The translations under genes and the position numbers were made by a program. Below, one piece after another: positions 31,093 through 40,413 of a stretch of DNA of 64,000 bases. The notes beneath the pieces are model-generated. The model was not told the DNA's origin and searched no databases. It worked only from the letters and a program-made list of their open reading frames with translations. The stretch spans positions 434,001-498,000 of the forward strand of contig JAFKDC010000001.1 in the NCBI GenBank assembly GCA_017255395.1, given 5' to 3'. Position 1 is the stretch's first letter, and every line of letters starts with the position of its first letter. Source of the stretch: Enemella evansiae. Lineage in GTDB: Bacteria; Pseudomonadota; Alphaproteobacteria; Rhodobacterales; Rhodobacteraceae.

Positions 31093-32061
31093 TCAGTCCC
31101 GGCGCAGGCGCGGGGCGGGGCCGAGAGGGATCATGCCGAAGCGCATCTGGCCCCGGTCGATAGTCAGCGGAATGTCCAGCGTGTCGGGACGCCCGGACAG
31201 ACCGGCGGCGAGGGACAGGGCGTCCTCGAAGGCATCGGTGAAACTGTCGGGCAGCATCCCCGCCGCGCGGGCACGGTCGATGAGGCTGCGCCAGTTCACC
31301 GCGCGCAGCGTCATGGTGCCGTCGAGGCGGCCCGCATCGTCCACTGTGACGCGCCCGGCGGCGTGCAGTTCGAGCCCCTCGACCCGGTACTGGGCACGGG
31401 CGAGGTCGATCGCGCGCGGCATCGGCGCAGGCCCGGCGAGGTCGGCCAGCCGCAGCGGCTCTGCGAAGCTCAGCAGGGCCTGAACCGCGACCGCCTCGAG
31501 CCTGCCGTCGGTGAGCGGGCCGTCGCGGCCTGCGACGCTTTCCACCTGGATGGCGAGGCGCTGGTCCGTCGGGCTTTCGGCCCGGTGCAGGCCGGCGGTC
31601 AGGCCGGCCAGCGCAAGCGCCGTCTCCGGCCCGGCGATGTTCAGCACCTCGGCCTCGGCATTGGCGCGCAGCAGCGCCCCGTCGGCGGGATCGTGGATCA
31701 CCGAGGCGCGCAGGCCCTGGGAAGTCACCGTCACGGGGCCGTCGGGCGTCTGCCAGCGCTGTTCGTCGGCAAAGGCCAGGATGTGGTGGCCGGGCTGATA
31801 GGTCAGCCCGAGGATCTGCAGGAAGGGCGCCTGCCAGCCGAAGCCGGTTTCGGGGTTGCCCAGGCGCGGTTCCTCGATGGTCACGTCGAGGCGGCTGGGA
31901 AAGCCGCGCACGCGGATCGCGGCGTAGTCCGCCTGCCAGCCTTCTTCGGCGCGCGCCTCGAACCAGCCGCGCAGGTCGGCACGGATCGCCGAGGCCTGCC
32001 AGAACCAGAAACCCGCCCAGCCAAGGGCCGCCAGAAGACAAGCGCCGATCAGCCGTTTCAT
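31093..32061 (-). CDS. DUF2125 domain protein
   Basis: A 322-residue protein with an N-terminal signal anchor (MKRLIGACLLAALGWAGFWF) and an otherwise beta-rich periplasmic body. It matches the DUF2125 pattern: YAAIRVRGFPSRLDVTIEEP near residue 47, then a FLQILGLTYQPGHHILAF strand and repeated ALALAGL-type strands. The family is confined mainly to alphaproteobacteria and has no proven function; the long beta sheet recalls AsmA-like lipid-handling proteins. It is divergent from the chaC-like gene, with 65 bases between starts. Confidence 0.8.
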   Translation of the reverse strand: MKRLIGACLLAALGWAGFWFWQASAIRADLRGWFEARAEEGWQADYAAIRVRGFPSRLDVTIEEPRLGNPETGFGWQAPFLQILGLTYQPGHHILAFADEQRWQTPDGPVTVTSQGLRASVIHDPADGALLRANAEAEVLNIAGPETALALAGLTAGLHRAESPTDQRLAIQVESVAGRDGPLTDGRLEAVAVQALLSFAEPLRLADLAGPAPMPRAIDLARAQYRVEGLELHAAGRVTVDDAGRLDGTMTLRAVNWRSLIDRARAAGMLPDSFTDAFEDALSLAAGLSGRPDTLDIPLTIDRGQMRFGMIPLGPAPRLRRD

Positions 32062-32126
32062 GCCCTGCGCCCCTTTCGCTGCCGCACGGTCTGGTGTTTA
32101 CAGGCGACACCCGGAAAGGACCAGCC

Positions 32127-32660
32127 ATGACGCTTTGGGTGTTCGGATACGCCTCTCTTTTGTGGAACCCCGGCTTTGCCGTGGCCGAGACCGTGCCCGC
32201 GCGGCTGCACGGCTTTCGCCGCAGTTTCTGCATGTACTCGATCCACCACCGGGGCACGGAGGACCAGCCGGGCCTGGTGCTGGCGCTCGACCCGCACGAG
32301 GGCGAGCATTGCGACGGCCTTGCCCTGCGCGCCGAAGCCGGAACCGAGGCCGAGGCGCTGGCCTACCTGCGCGACCGCGAACTGGTTTCCTCGGCCTATC
32401 TGGAGCAAACCGTGCCGCTGGCGCTGAACGACCGGCGGCGGGTCGAGGCGGTGGCCTATGTGATTGACCCGCATCACGTGCAATATTGCGATCTGCCGCT
32501 GGAGGAACAGGCGCGGCTGATCGCGCGCGCCCACGGCGGGCGGGGACCGAACACCGAATACCTCTACAACACCGCGCAGCACCTCGAAGAGATGGGCGTG
32601 CCGGATGCCGACCTGCGCTGGCTGGTGCGCGAGGTGCGCGCCCTGACCGCCGAGGGCTGA
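32127..32660 (+). CDS. Gamma-glutamylcyclotransferase (ChaC family)
   Basis: A 177-residue enzyme from ATG 32127 (MTLWVFGYASLLWNPGFAVA), preceded by GGAAAGGA. The substrate loop GYASLLWNPGF (usually GYGSLIW) and the segment DREL near residue 85, which should hold the catalytic Glu, are visible, as is the C-terminal NTEYLYNTAQHLEEMG typical of ChaC. ChaC enzymes degrade reduced glutathione to 5-oxoproline and Cys-Gly. Full length, no signal peptide, cytoplasmic. Confidence 0.87.
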   Translation: MTLWVFGYASLLWNPGFAVAETVPARLHGFRRSFCMYSIHHRGTEDQPGLVLALDPHEGEHCDGLALRAEAGTEAEALAYLRDRELVSSAYLEQTVPLALNDRRRVEAVAYVIDPHHVQYCDLPLEEQARLIARAHGGRGPNTEYLYNTAQHLEEMGVPDADLRWLVREVRALTAEG

Positions 32661-32790
32661 CCGGCACGCCGGGGCTGTATCAAAATCGCGGCATCTGCCT
32701 GTTCGCGGGGCGGAAATCCGCATAACGCCTTGGCTCTGCGGTGCCAAACCCGTAGGGATGAGACAGCGAAACCACAGGACTAGGGACGCG

Positions 32791-33966
32791 ATGGACCTGC
32801 CCGACCGCGAGGCCGCGCCGCATTTCAGCCAACCCGTGCGCCAGGTCGTCCTGATGCTGGCCGTGATCGGCCTGTCGGGTCTCGGCGCCTTCCTTGCCCT
32901 GCCCAGCGTGCTGCCGGTCTTTGAAGCGAACCCCTACCTGAACGGCTTCATCCTCTTCGTCTTCGCCCTGGGTGTGCTGGCCTGCTTCTGGCAGGTCGTG
33001 CAGCTGATCCATTCGGTCCGCTGGATCGAGCGCTTCACCGCCAAGGGCGATCAGGGCGTGCGGGCCGAGGCGCCCACGATGCTGGCGCCGCTGGCCGCCC
33101 TGCTGGGGCGGCGGCGTGACAAGCGGATGCAGATCAACACGACCTCGACCCGGTCGATCCTCGATTCCGTCGCCACCCGCATCGACGAGGCGCGCGACGT
33201 CACGCGCTACATCGTCTCGCTGCTGATCTTCCTCGGCCTTCTGGGCACCTTCTACGGGCTGGCGACCACCGTCCCCGCGCTGGTCGAAACCATTCAGTCG
33301 CTGGCGCCGTCAGAGGGCGAAAGCGGTGTCGCGGTCTTCGGCCGCCTGATGACCGGGCTGGAAAGCCAGCTTGGCGGCATGGGCGTGGCCTTCGCCTCGT
33401 CGCTGCTGGGCCTTGCCTGTTCGCTGGTCGTGGGCCTGCTGGAGCTTTTTGCCGGTCACGGGCAGAACCGGTTCTACCGCGAGCTGGAGGAATGGCTGTC
33501 CTCGATCACCAAGCTGGGCTTTTCGTCTGACACCGAGGGGCCGGATCTTGGCGCGGCGGGCATCGTGCTGGACCAGATGGCCGAGCAGATGGAGCGCCTG
33601 CAATACCTCTTCGTCGAAAGTCAGCAGGGCAGGGCCGAGGTCGACGAACGGCTTGCCCAGCTGGCCGACAGCGTCGAGCGCCTGACCGAGCGGATCGAGG
33701 CGACCGCGCCCTCTGCCGCCTCTCTGGCCCGGATCGCGGATGGGCAGGAAAACCTTGCCGATGCCATCCGAGAGAAGGAATCCAACGAGGGGCTGGATGC
33801 GGAAAGCCGCATGCGCCTGCGGTCCATCGACGTGCAGATGCTGCGCATCCTCGAGGAAATCAGCGCCGGCCGGCAGGAAAGCATGGCCGAGCTGCGCACC
33901 GACATCGCGGCGCTGACGCGCGCGCTGGGGGTCACCCGGAACACGCGTCCCCGCGGAGAGGGGTAG
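32791..33966 (+). CDS. MotA/TolQ/ExbB-like proton channel protein
   Basis: A 391-residue inner-membrane protein from ATG 32791 (MDLPDREAAPHFSQPV). Two N-terminal helices (about 17-42 and 50-75), a cytoplasmic segment, then two helices with the MotA/TolQ core ISLLIFLGLLGTFYGLATT-like sequence (about 140-165) and GMGVAFASSLLGLACSLVVG (about 195-215). A helical cytoplasmic tail of about 170 residues follows. The next gene starts four bases after the stop and encodes a MotB-like partner, so together they should form a proton-driven stator. No flagellar, tol or ton genes are nearby. What it drives is unknown. Confidence 0.8.
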   Translation: MDLPDREAAPHFSQPVRQVVLMLAVIGLSGLGAFLALPSVLPVFEANPYLNGFILFVFALGVLACFWQVVQLIHSVRWIERFTAKGDQGVRAEAPTMLAPLAALLGRRRDKRMQINTTSTRSILDSVATRIDEARDVTRYIVSLLIFLGLLGTFYGLATTVPALVETIQSLAPSEGESGVAVFGRLMTGLESQLGGMGVAFASSLLGLACSLVVGLLELFAGHGQNRFYRELEEWLSSITKLGFSSDTEGPDLGAAGIVLDQMAEQMERLQYLFVESQQGRAEVDERLAQLADSVERLTERIEATAPSAASLARIADGQENLADAIREKESNEGLDAESRMRLRSIDVQMLRILEEISAGRQESMAELRTDIAALTRALGVTRNTRPRGEG

Positions 33967-33969
33967 GCC

Positions 33970-36852
33970 ATGGCCCTGTCCCGACGCACCGGCGCGCGCT
34001 TTCAGGCCAACATCTGGCCGGGCTTCGTCGACGCGATGACGGGGCTGCTTCTGGTCCTGACCTTCGTGCTATCGATCTTCATGGTGATCCAGTTCGTCCT
34101 GAACGAGACGATCTCGGGGCAGGAAAGCGAATTGAACTCCCTGTCGGACGAGCTGGCTGCTTTGGCCGACGCGCTGGGCGTGCAGGAGCGGCGCAATACC
34201 GCGCTCAGTTCGGAACTGGACAGCCTGCAATCGACGCTGGACGACCGCGACACGCGGCTGACCGAGGCCGAAAGCCTGATCGCCGCGCTGACCGCGACGC
34301 GCGACCGGCAGGCGGCGGAGCTGGACGCAGCCTCGGCGCGGATCGACGACTTCGAGGCCCGCGTCGCGGCCCTGCTGGTGGAACGCGACAGCGCGCGGGC
34401 CGACCTTGCCGATGCCGCCGCCGCGCGCGATGCGCTGGCCTCTGAACGGGATGAACTGGTCGCAGAGCGTGACGGCCTGGTTACCGCCCGGGATGCACTG
34501 GCTACCGAGCGCGACTCGCTGAGTGCCGCGCTGGCGCAGGCGCAGGGGGAAATCGACGCGCAGGAAGAGGCCGCGGCCCTTGCCGCCGCGCGCCGCAAGG
34601 CGCTGGATGCGCTGGTTGCCGACCTGCGCGCCCGGAACGCCGACCGCGAGGCGCGCATCGGCGCGCTGAGTGCAGAGGTCGATGACCTTCAGGCCGACCT
34701 GACCGAGGAGGAAGCGCAGCGGCTGGCCGAGGCCGAGGCGGCCAAGGCCCTGCGCGCAAGGCTTCAGGACGCGAATGCCGAACTGACCGCCATGACCATG
34801 GCGCTGGAGGAAGAGCGGTCGCGGGCGGAAGAGACGCTGACCCTGCTGGCCGCCGCCCGCGAGGCCGAGGACGACCTGAACGCGCAGCTGGCCGCCGCGC
34901 TTCTGGCGGGCCAGCAGGAGGGCACCGCGCTGCAATCGCGCATCGACGCGCTGGAGGCAGAGCTGGCCCAGGCCCGCCGCGCCGAGGCCGAGGCCAATGC
35001 CCGGCTGGCGGAAACGCTGGAGGAGGGCGAGGCCGAGGCGCAGGACCTTCAGACGCAACTGGACGGGGCGACCGCCCGGATCATCACGCTGGAGGCCACG
35101 CTGGCCGATGCCCGCTCCGAAGGGGCGGTGGCGGATGAACGGATGTCGGACCTGCGCTCGGAACTGGAAGCGGCCCGCGCCGAACAGCGCGCCGTCGAGG
35201 CCGAGCTTGCCGCCGAGACCCGCGCCCGCGAGTCCTCCGAACGCGACCTGGCCGCCCTGCGCACCGATGCGGAGGCGCGGGAAACCCGGCTGACCGACTT
35301 GTCGGCGCAACTGGCGCAGGCCCTGGCGCGGATCGCCGAGGCCGAGGCGCTGGAGACCGAACTGGAGGCCTTGCGCGCCCGCAACGCGGCGCTTGTCACC
35401 CGCCTGTCGAACGCCGAGGGACAGGCCGCTGACCGCGCCACCCTGCTGGACGACCTGAGGGCAGAGCGCGACCGGCTGGACAGCCAGCTGGGCGTGGTGC
35501 GCGGCGCGCTGGCCGATGCCCGCGCCGAGGCCGAGGCCGCGCAGGACCGGATCGCGGGGCTGAGCGCGCAGCTTTCGGCGGGTGACGACCGCGAGGGCGC
35601 CCAAAGCGACCGCATAGAGGCGCTGCGCGGCGAGGCGGCCCGCCTGCGCGCGCAGCTCGACGCCACGCAGAAACGGGCCGAAGATCGCGGCGCGCGGATC
35701 GAACGGCTACAGGCGCAGAACGACGCGCTGTCGGCCGATCTTGCCCGCATGGGGGGCGCCGAGGCAGAGCAGGAGGCGGTGAAGGCCGCGCTGGAGGCTT
35801 CGCGCACGCGGCTGGCCGAGCTGCAGGAAGAGGTCGACCGTCTGCGCGACCGCGACTCGCGGCGCGACGGGCTGGTGGCCGACCTGCGCCAGCGCCTTGC
35901 CGAGGCCGAGGCCCGCGCCAGCGCCAATGCCGACGACAGCCGATCACTGGAGGAACAGCTTGCCTCGGCCCTTGCGGCGCGGCTGGCCGCCGAAACCGAT
36001 GCCCAGACCGTGCGCGACGACCTGACCGCCGCGCTTGCCGCGCAGAAGGCGGCAGAGGTCGCCGCCGAAGACCGGCTGGAGCGCGCCGAAGCGCGGCAGG
36101 TACTGCTGGCAGAGGCGCGCGAGAAGCTGGCGCAATCCTCCGAGCGCGCGACAAAGGCGGAATTGCAGGTCGAGGCGCTGAACCAGAACGTGTCGGAACT
36201 GCGCCGCCAGCTTGGCCAGTTGCAGGCGCTTCTGGACGACGCGCAGGCCCGCGACGCGGCGGCGAAAGTGCGGCTGGAGAACCTCGGGTCGGAACTGAAC
36301 GCGGCGATTGCCCGGGTGGCACAGGAAGAGCGCCGTCGCCGCCAGCTGGAAGAAGAGCGCGCGCGTCGTCTGGAAGAGGAAAAGCGTGACCTAGAACGCT
36401 ATCGCTCGGAATTCTTCGGGCGGTTGCGCGAGGTGGTGGGCGACCGCGAGGGTCTGCAGATCCAGGGCGACCGCTTCGTGTTCTCCTCCGAAGTGCTGTT
36501 CGAACAGGGCTCTGCCGACCTGTCCGCGGCGGGGAGACGCGAGATTGCCAAGGTGGCGAATATCCTGCGCGCCATCGCCTCTGACATCCCCGAGGGCATC
36601 GACTGGGTGATCCGCGTGGACGGCCACACCGACGACGTGCCCCTGCGCCCCGGCGGCGATTTCCAGGACAACTGGGAGCTGTCGCAGGCGCGTGCCCTGT
36701 CGGTGGTGCGTGACATGATCGACAGCTACGGCATCGATCCGCGGCGGCTGGCGGCGAACGGCTTTGGCCAGTGGCAGCCGGTGGCAGAGGGCAGCAGTGC
36801 CGAGGCCCGCGCCCAGAACCGCCGAATCGAACTGAAGCTGACCGAACGCTGA
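33970..36852 (+). CDS. Giant MotB/OmpA-like protein with periplasmic coiled coil
   Basis: A 960-residue protein. One membrane helix at about residues 20-45 carries the stator aspartate in FVDAMTGLLLVLTFVL (compare the MotB DFMT motif). Residues about 50 to 820 are almost uninterrupted heptad-like coiled coil rich in Ala, Glu, Arg and Leu. The C-terminal 130 residues form an OmpA peptidoglycan-binding domain (VRVDGHTDDVPLRPGG, NWELSQARALSVV, GFGQWQP, NRRIELKL). With the MotA-like gene just upstream it would be a proton-powered machine holding the cell wall at the end of an extremely long rod. It is much longer than MotB (about 300) or ZorB. Confidence 0.8.
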   Translation: MALSRRTGARFQANIWPGFVDAMTGLLLVLTFVLSIFMVIQFVLNETISGQESELNSLSDELAALADALGVQERRNTALSSELDSLQSTLDDRDTRLTEAESLIAALTATRDRQAAELDAASARIDDFEARVAALLVERDSARADLADAAAARDALASERDELVAERDGLVTARDALATERDSLSAALAQAQGEIDAQEEAAALAAARRKALDALVADLRARNADREARIGALSAEVDDLQADLTEEEAQRLAEAEAAKALRARLQDANAELTAMTMALEEERSRAEETLTLLAAAREAEDDLNAQLAAALLAGQQEGTALQSRIDALEAELAQARRAEAEANARLAETLEEGEAEAQDLQTQLDGATARIITLEATLADARSEGAVADERMSDLRSELEAARAEQRAVEAELAAETRARESSERDLAALRTDAEARETRLTDLSAQLAQALARIAEAEALETELEALRARNAALVTRLSNAEGQAADRATLLDDLRAERDRLDSQLGVVRGALADARAEAEAAQDRIAGLSAQLSAGDDREGAQSDRIEALRGEAARLRAQLDATQKRAEDRGARIERLQAQNDALSADLARMGGAEAEQEAVKAALEASRTRLAELQEEVDRLRDRDSRRDGLVADLRQRLAEAEARASANADDSRSLEEQLASALAARLAAETDAQTVRDDLTAALAAQKAAEVAAEDRLERAEARQVLLAEAREKLAQSSERATKAELQVEALNQNVSELRRQLGQLQALLDDAQARDAAAKVRLENLGSELNAAIARVAQEERRRRQLEEERARRLEEEKRDLERYRSEFFGRLREVVGDREGLQIQGDRFVFSSEVLFEQGSADLSAAGRREIAKVANILRAIASDIPEGIDWVIRVDGHTDDVPLRPGGDFQDNWELSQARALSVVRDMIDSYGIDPRRLAANGFGQWQPVAEGSSAEARAQNRRIELKLTER

Positions 36853-36872
36853 CCGGCGGAGGCGCCCGGGTC

Positions 36873-37832
36873 TTATGGGCGAACGTCGATGTGGGCGAAC
36901 CGGTGCGCGATCACCGTGCCGTCGCGGGTCAGCAACGCCTCGCCAAGGTATTCGCCCAAGGGCCAGCCAGTCGGCGGGGCTTTCTTTCCAAAGGCCTGAA
37001 AACTGCTATTCTGCGTCGTCTTGATCAGCACGGAATGCCGGAAGATCTCGCCCTCCGGCCCGGCGGCGGAGAGTTCCAGTACATCGCCCTTTTCCGCGAA
37101 AGCCATCAGTCCGTAGACCACCAGCGGCAGGGCGGGCGCGCCGTATTCGGCCCGGGCAGAGCCATCGCGGATGGCCTCGAACTCCGGCACGGCGGTCGAA
37201 AAGCCCGCGGTCACGAGGCCGGTCTTGACGTAACCGGGCGGGTCCTGCCACAGCGTCTCGCCCGGCTCGCCGCAGGTGCCGGGGTCGGCGGTGGGGCGGA
37301 ACGGGTCGACGACGGCACCGTCCTTTGTCACGGTCAGGTGCAGATGCGGGTGGTTGGTCTGCCCCGACAGGCCGACCAGGCCAAGGGGCGTGCCGGGTTC
37401 GACCGGGTCGCCGGGGCTGACGGCGACAGAACCGCGCCGCAGGTGGCAATACATCGTCTGCCAGCCGCCGCCGTGGTCGATCAGCACCGCGTTGCCGCAA
37501 GCGTTCTGGTTCGTGACACCCCGCATCAGCCGGTCGTCGGGCATGCTGTCGCGGGTGCGCAGAACCCGGCCTGCGGCGGCGGCGCGCACGGCCACGCCCT
37601 CGTCGATGGCGTCGAAACTCAGCAGCGCGATGTCGGTGCCGCGATGCTCGTCGCGCGCGTTGAAACCGCAGGCGAAGTCGCGTTGGCGCCCCGGTTCGGG
37701 GTCCTGATCGACGTAATCCTCGATAAAGCAATCCTGACCGATCCGGCAATCGACCGGCCATGTGAGGGCGGGCTCCTGCGCGCGGGCGGGCAGGGTGGCG
37801 GCGAGGGCAAGGAACAGCAGGGCGCGGCGCAT
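36873..37832 (-). CDS. Secreted M23 family metallopeptidase (LytM domain)
   Basis: A 319-residue protein with signal peptide MRRALLFLALAATLPARA cut before QEP; it starts at ATG 37832. The LytM zinc site is split as expected: HxxxD in DEHRGTDIALL near residue 75 and the HxH in TNHPHLHLTVTK near residue 170. A C-terminal beta domain of about 130 residues follows. It probably trims or regulates peptidoglycan. It lies behind clpA on the same strand, but the terminator at 37891-37918 separates them. Confidence 0.87.
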   Translation of the reverse strand: MRRALLFLALAATLPARAQEPALTWPVDCRIGQDCFIEDYVDQDPEPGRQRDFACGFNARDEHRGTDIALLSFDAIDEGVAVRAAAAGRVLRTRDSMPDDRLMRGVTNQNACGNAVLIDHGGGWQTMYCHLRRGSVAVSPGDPVEPGTPLGLVGLSGQTNHPHLHLTVTKDGAVVDPFRPTADPGTCGEPGETLWQDPPGYVKTGLVTAGFSTAVPEFEAIRDGSARAEYGAPALPLVVYGLMAFAEKGDVLELSAAGPEGEIFRHSVLIKTTQNSSFQAFGKKAPPTGWPLGEYLGEALLTRDGTVIAHRFAHIDVRP

Positions 37833-37890
37833 GGGGACTCCGGTCTTCGCGGGCAGGCAGGGCCAGCGTGACAGAGGTCGCCGCAAAGGA

Positions 37891-37918
37891 AAAGGGGCGC
37901 CCCGGAAGGCGCCCCTTT
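37891..37918. terminator. Bidirectional Rho-independent terminator behind clpA
   Basis: A perfect 11-bp stem AAAGGGGCGCC/GGCGCCCCTTT with a six-base loop. It lies 15 bases after the clpA stop. AT pairs at the base of the stem give a T-run in both directions. Confidence 0.85.
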
Positions 37919-37933
37919 CTGAAAGCGTCGGGA

Positions 37934-40264
37934 TCAGTCCGCCGTCAGCAGCGGCGGCTTCTTCGAGCTGAGGCGCGGGTTGTCCGGCCCTTCGAGGTTC
38001 AGCACCAGCTCGCCGTCCTTGACGGCGACCTTGACGACGCCGCCCTTGGTCAGCTTGCCGAAGAGCAGTTCCTCTGCCAGCGGCTTCTTGATGTTTTCCT
38101 GGATCACGCGGCCCAGCGGACGCGCGCCCATCTTCTCGTCGTAGCCGCGTTCCGCCAGCCATTCGGCCGCCGGTTTGGTCAGCTCGATGGTCACGTTGCG
38201 ATCCATCAGCTGCGCCTCGAGTTGCAGCACGAATTTCTCGACCACCTGCAGGATCGTGTCCTTCGGCAGCGGCTGGAAGCTGATCACCGCGTCCAGACGG
38301 TTGCGGAATTCCGGCGTGAAGGTCCGCTCGATGGCGGCGGTATCCTCGCCCTCGCGGCGGTCGCGACCGAAGCCGATGGCGGCTTTGGCCATGTCGGCGG
38401 CGCCTGCGTTCGAGGTCATGATCAGGATCACGTTGCGGAAGTCCACCGAGCGCCCGTTGTGGTCGGTCAGCGTACCGTGGTCCATCACCTGCAACAGGAT
38501 GTTGAACACGTCCGGGTGCGCCTTCTCGATCTCGTCGAGAAGCAGCACGCAGTGCGGATGCTGGTCCACGCCATCGGTCAGCTGCCCGCCCTGGTCGAAG
38601 CCCACATAGCCCGGAGGCGCGCCGATCAGGCGGCTGACGGCGTGCTTCTCCATGTACTCGGACATGTCGAAGCGCAGCAGTTCGACCCCAAGGGTGGAGG
38701 CCAGTTGCTTGGCCACCTCAGTCTTGCCGACGCCGGTCGGGCCCGCGAAGAGGTAGTTGCCGATGGGCTTCTCGGGCTCGCGCAGACCGGCGCGGGCCAG
38801 CTTGATCGCGCTGGACAGGGCGGTGATCGCCGGATCCTGACCGAAGACCACGCGCTTCAGCGTGACTTCGAGATCCTTCAGCACCTCTGCGTCGTCCTTG
38901 GACACGTTCTTCGGCGGAATGCGGGCGATCTTGGCCACGACGGCCTCGATCTCCTTGGTGCCGATGGTCTTGCGGCGCTTGCTTTCGACAACCAGATGCT
39001 GGGCCGCACCGGCCTCGTCGATGACGTCGATGGCCTTGTCCGGCAGCTTGCGGTCGTTGATGTAGCGCGCCGACAGCTCCACGGCGGTCTTCACCGCGTC
39101 GGCGGTGTATTTCACGCCGTGGTGATCCTCGAAATAGGGCTTCAGGCCCTTGAGGATCTTGATCGTGTCCTCGACCGTCGGCTCGTTCACGTCGATCTTC
39201 TGGAAACGGCGCGACAGAGCGCGGTCCTTCTCGAAGTGCTGGCGGAACTCCTTGTAGGTGGTCGAGCCCATGGTGCGCAGCTTGCCGCCCTGAAGCGCGG
39301 GCTTCAGCAGGTTGGATGCGTCCATCGCACCGCCAGAGGTCGCGCCGGCGCCGATCACGGTGTGGATCTCGTCGATGAAGAGCACCGCGTCGGGGTGTTC
39401 CTCAAGCTCTGTCACCACGGCCTTCAGCCGCTCTTCGAAATCGCCGCGATAGCGGGTGCCGGCCAGCAGCGCGCCCATGTCGAGCGAATAGATCGTGGTC
39501 TGCGACAGCACCTCGGGCACCTCGCCGGTGACGATCTTGCGGGCCAGCCCCTCGGCGATGGCGGTCTTGCCGACGCCCGGGTCGCCCACCAGAAGCGGGT
39601 TGTTCTTGCGGCGGCGGCACAGCACCTGGATGCAGCGCTCGACCTCGAGCGCGCGGCCGATCAGCGGATCGACCTCGCCCTTCTCCGCCTTCGCGTTCAG
39701 GTCCACGCAGTATTTACCCAGAGCCGATTCCTTGTCGCTGCCTGGGGCCGCGGCCTCTGCCGGTTGCGCGTCTTCCTCCGCTTCGGTCGAGCCCTGAACC
39801 GGGCGCGCCTCGCCGTAGGCGGGGTTCTTGGCCACGCCGTGGGCGATGAAGTTCACGGCGTCGTAACGGGTCATGTCCTGTTCCTGCAGGAAGTAGGCGG
39901 CATTCGACTCGCGTTCGGCGAACATGGCGACCAGCACATTGGCGCCCGTCACCTCGGTCCGGCCAGAGGACTGCACGTGGATCGCGGCGCGCTGGATGAC
40001 GCGCTGGAAGGCGGCGGTGGGCACCGCCTCTGACCCTTCGATGTCGGTCACGAGGTTGGACAGGTCTTCGTCGATGAAATCGACGAGGGTGCCGCGCAAC
40101 TCTTCGGTGTCGACGGAACAGGCCTTCATCACGCGGGCGGCGTCCGGTTCGTCGATCAGCGCCAGAAGCAGGTGTTCCAGCGTTGCGAATTCGTGGCTGC
40201 GCGAGTTGGCCAGCGCCAGCGCAGAGTGAATGGCCTGCTCAAGAGTGTTCGAAAATGACGGCAC
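37934..40264 (-). CDS. clpA: ATP-dependent Clp protease ATP-binding subunit ClpA
   Basis: A 776-residue AAA+ unfoldase that feeds proteins to ClpP. N-terminal double Clp_N domain (1 to about 145, HEFATLEHLLLALIDEP), an acidic linker (150-175), then AAA-1 with Walker A GDPGVGKTAIAEGLA and AAA-2 with GPTGVGKTEVAKQLA and Walker B LLLDEIEKAHPDV. The absence of a long middle coiled coil separates it from ClpB. The ClpP loop lies in the IGF region near IGFGRDRREG. No clpS is seen upstream, where it often lies. Own terminator downstream. Confidence 0.95.
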   Translation of the reverse strand: MPSFSNTLEQAIHSALALANSRSHEFATLEHLLLALIDEPDAARVMKACSVDTEELRGTLVDFIDEDLSNLVTDIEGSEAVPTAAFQRVIQRAAIHVQSSGRTEVTGANVLVAMFAERESNAAYFLQEQDMTRYDAVNFIAHGVAKNPAYGEARPVQGSTEAEEDAQPAEAAAPGSDKESALGKYCVDLNAKAEKGEVDPLIGRALEVERCIQVLCRRRKNNPLLVGDPGVGKTAIAEGLARKIVTGEVPEVLSQTTIYSLDMGALLAGTRYRGDFEERLKAVVTELEEHPDAVLFIDEIHTVIGAGATSGGAMDASNLLKPALQGGKLRTMGSTTYKEFRQHFEKDRALSRRFQKIDVNEPTVEDTIKILKGLKPYFEDHHGVKYTADAVKTAVELSARYINDRKLPDKAIDVIDEAGAAQHLVVESKRRKTIGTKEIEAVVAKIARIPPKNVSKDDAEVLKDLEVTLKRVVFGQDPAITALSSAIKLARAGLREPEKPIGNYLFAGPTGVGKTEVAKQLASTLGVELLRFDMSEYMEKHAVSRLIGAPPGYVGFDQGGQLTDGVDQHPHCVLLLDEIEKAHPDVFNILLQVMDHGTLTDHNGRSVDFRNVILIMTSNAGAADMAKAAIGFGRDRREGEDTAAIERTFTPEFRNRLDAVISFQPLPKDTILQVVEKFVLQLEAQLMDRNVTIELTKPAAEWLAERGYDEKMGARPLGRVIQENIKKPLAEELLFGKLTKGGVVKVAVKDGELVLNLEGPDNPRLSSKKPPLLTAD

Positions 40265-40413
40265 GGGAGTGCTCCTCTTGTCTGCGCTGTTCCGTGAGGA
40301 TCAGCATTGCCTCATAGGGTTAAGGTTTGGTCGATTAAGGCCAGTCTTCAAGTTTTTTCTCGAATGACCCACATCACAAATCACCAAACCACCGCAACCT
40401 GCCGTGAGGTTGG

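Noticed and set aside
32791-36852. A Zorya type defence system (ZorA/ZorB)
   Set aside because: In Zorya the long tail belongs to the MotA-like ZorA in the cytoplasm and ZorB is short. Here the long coiled coil is periplasmic on the MotB-like partner, and no zorC, zorD or zorE is adjacent.
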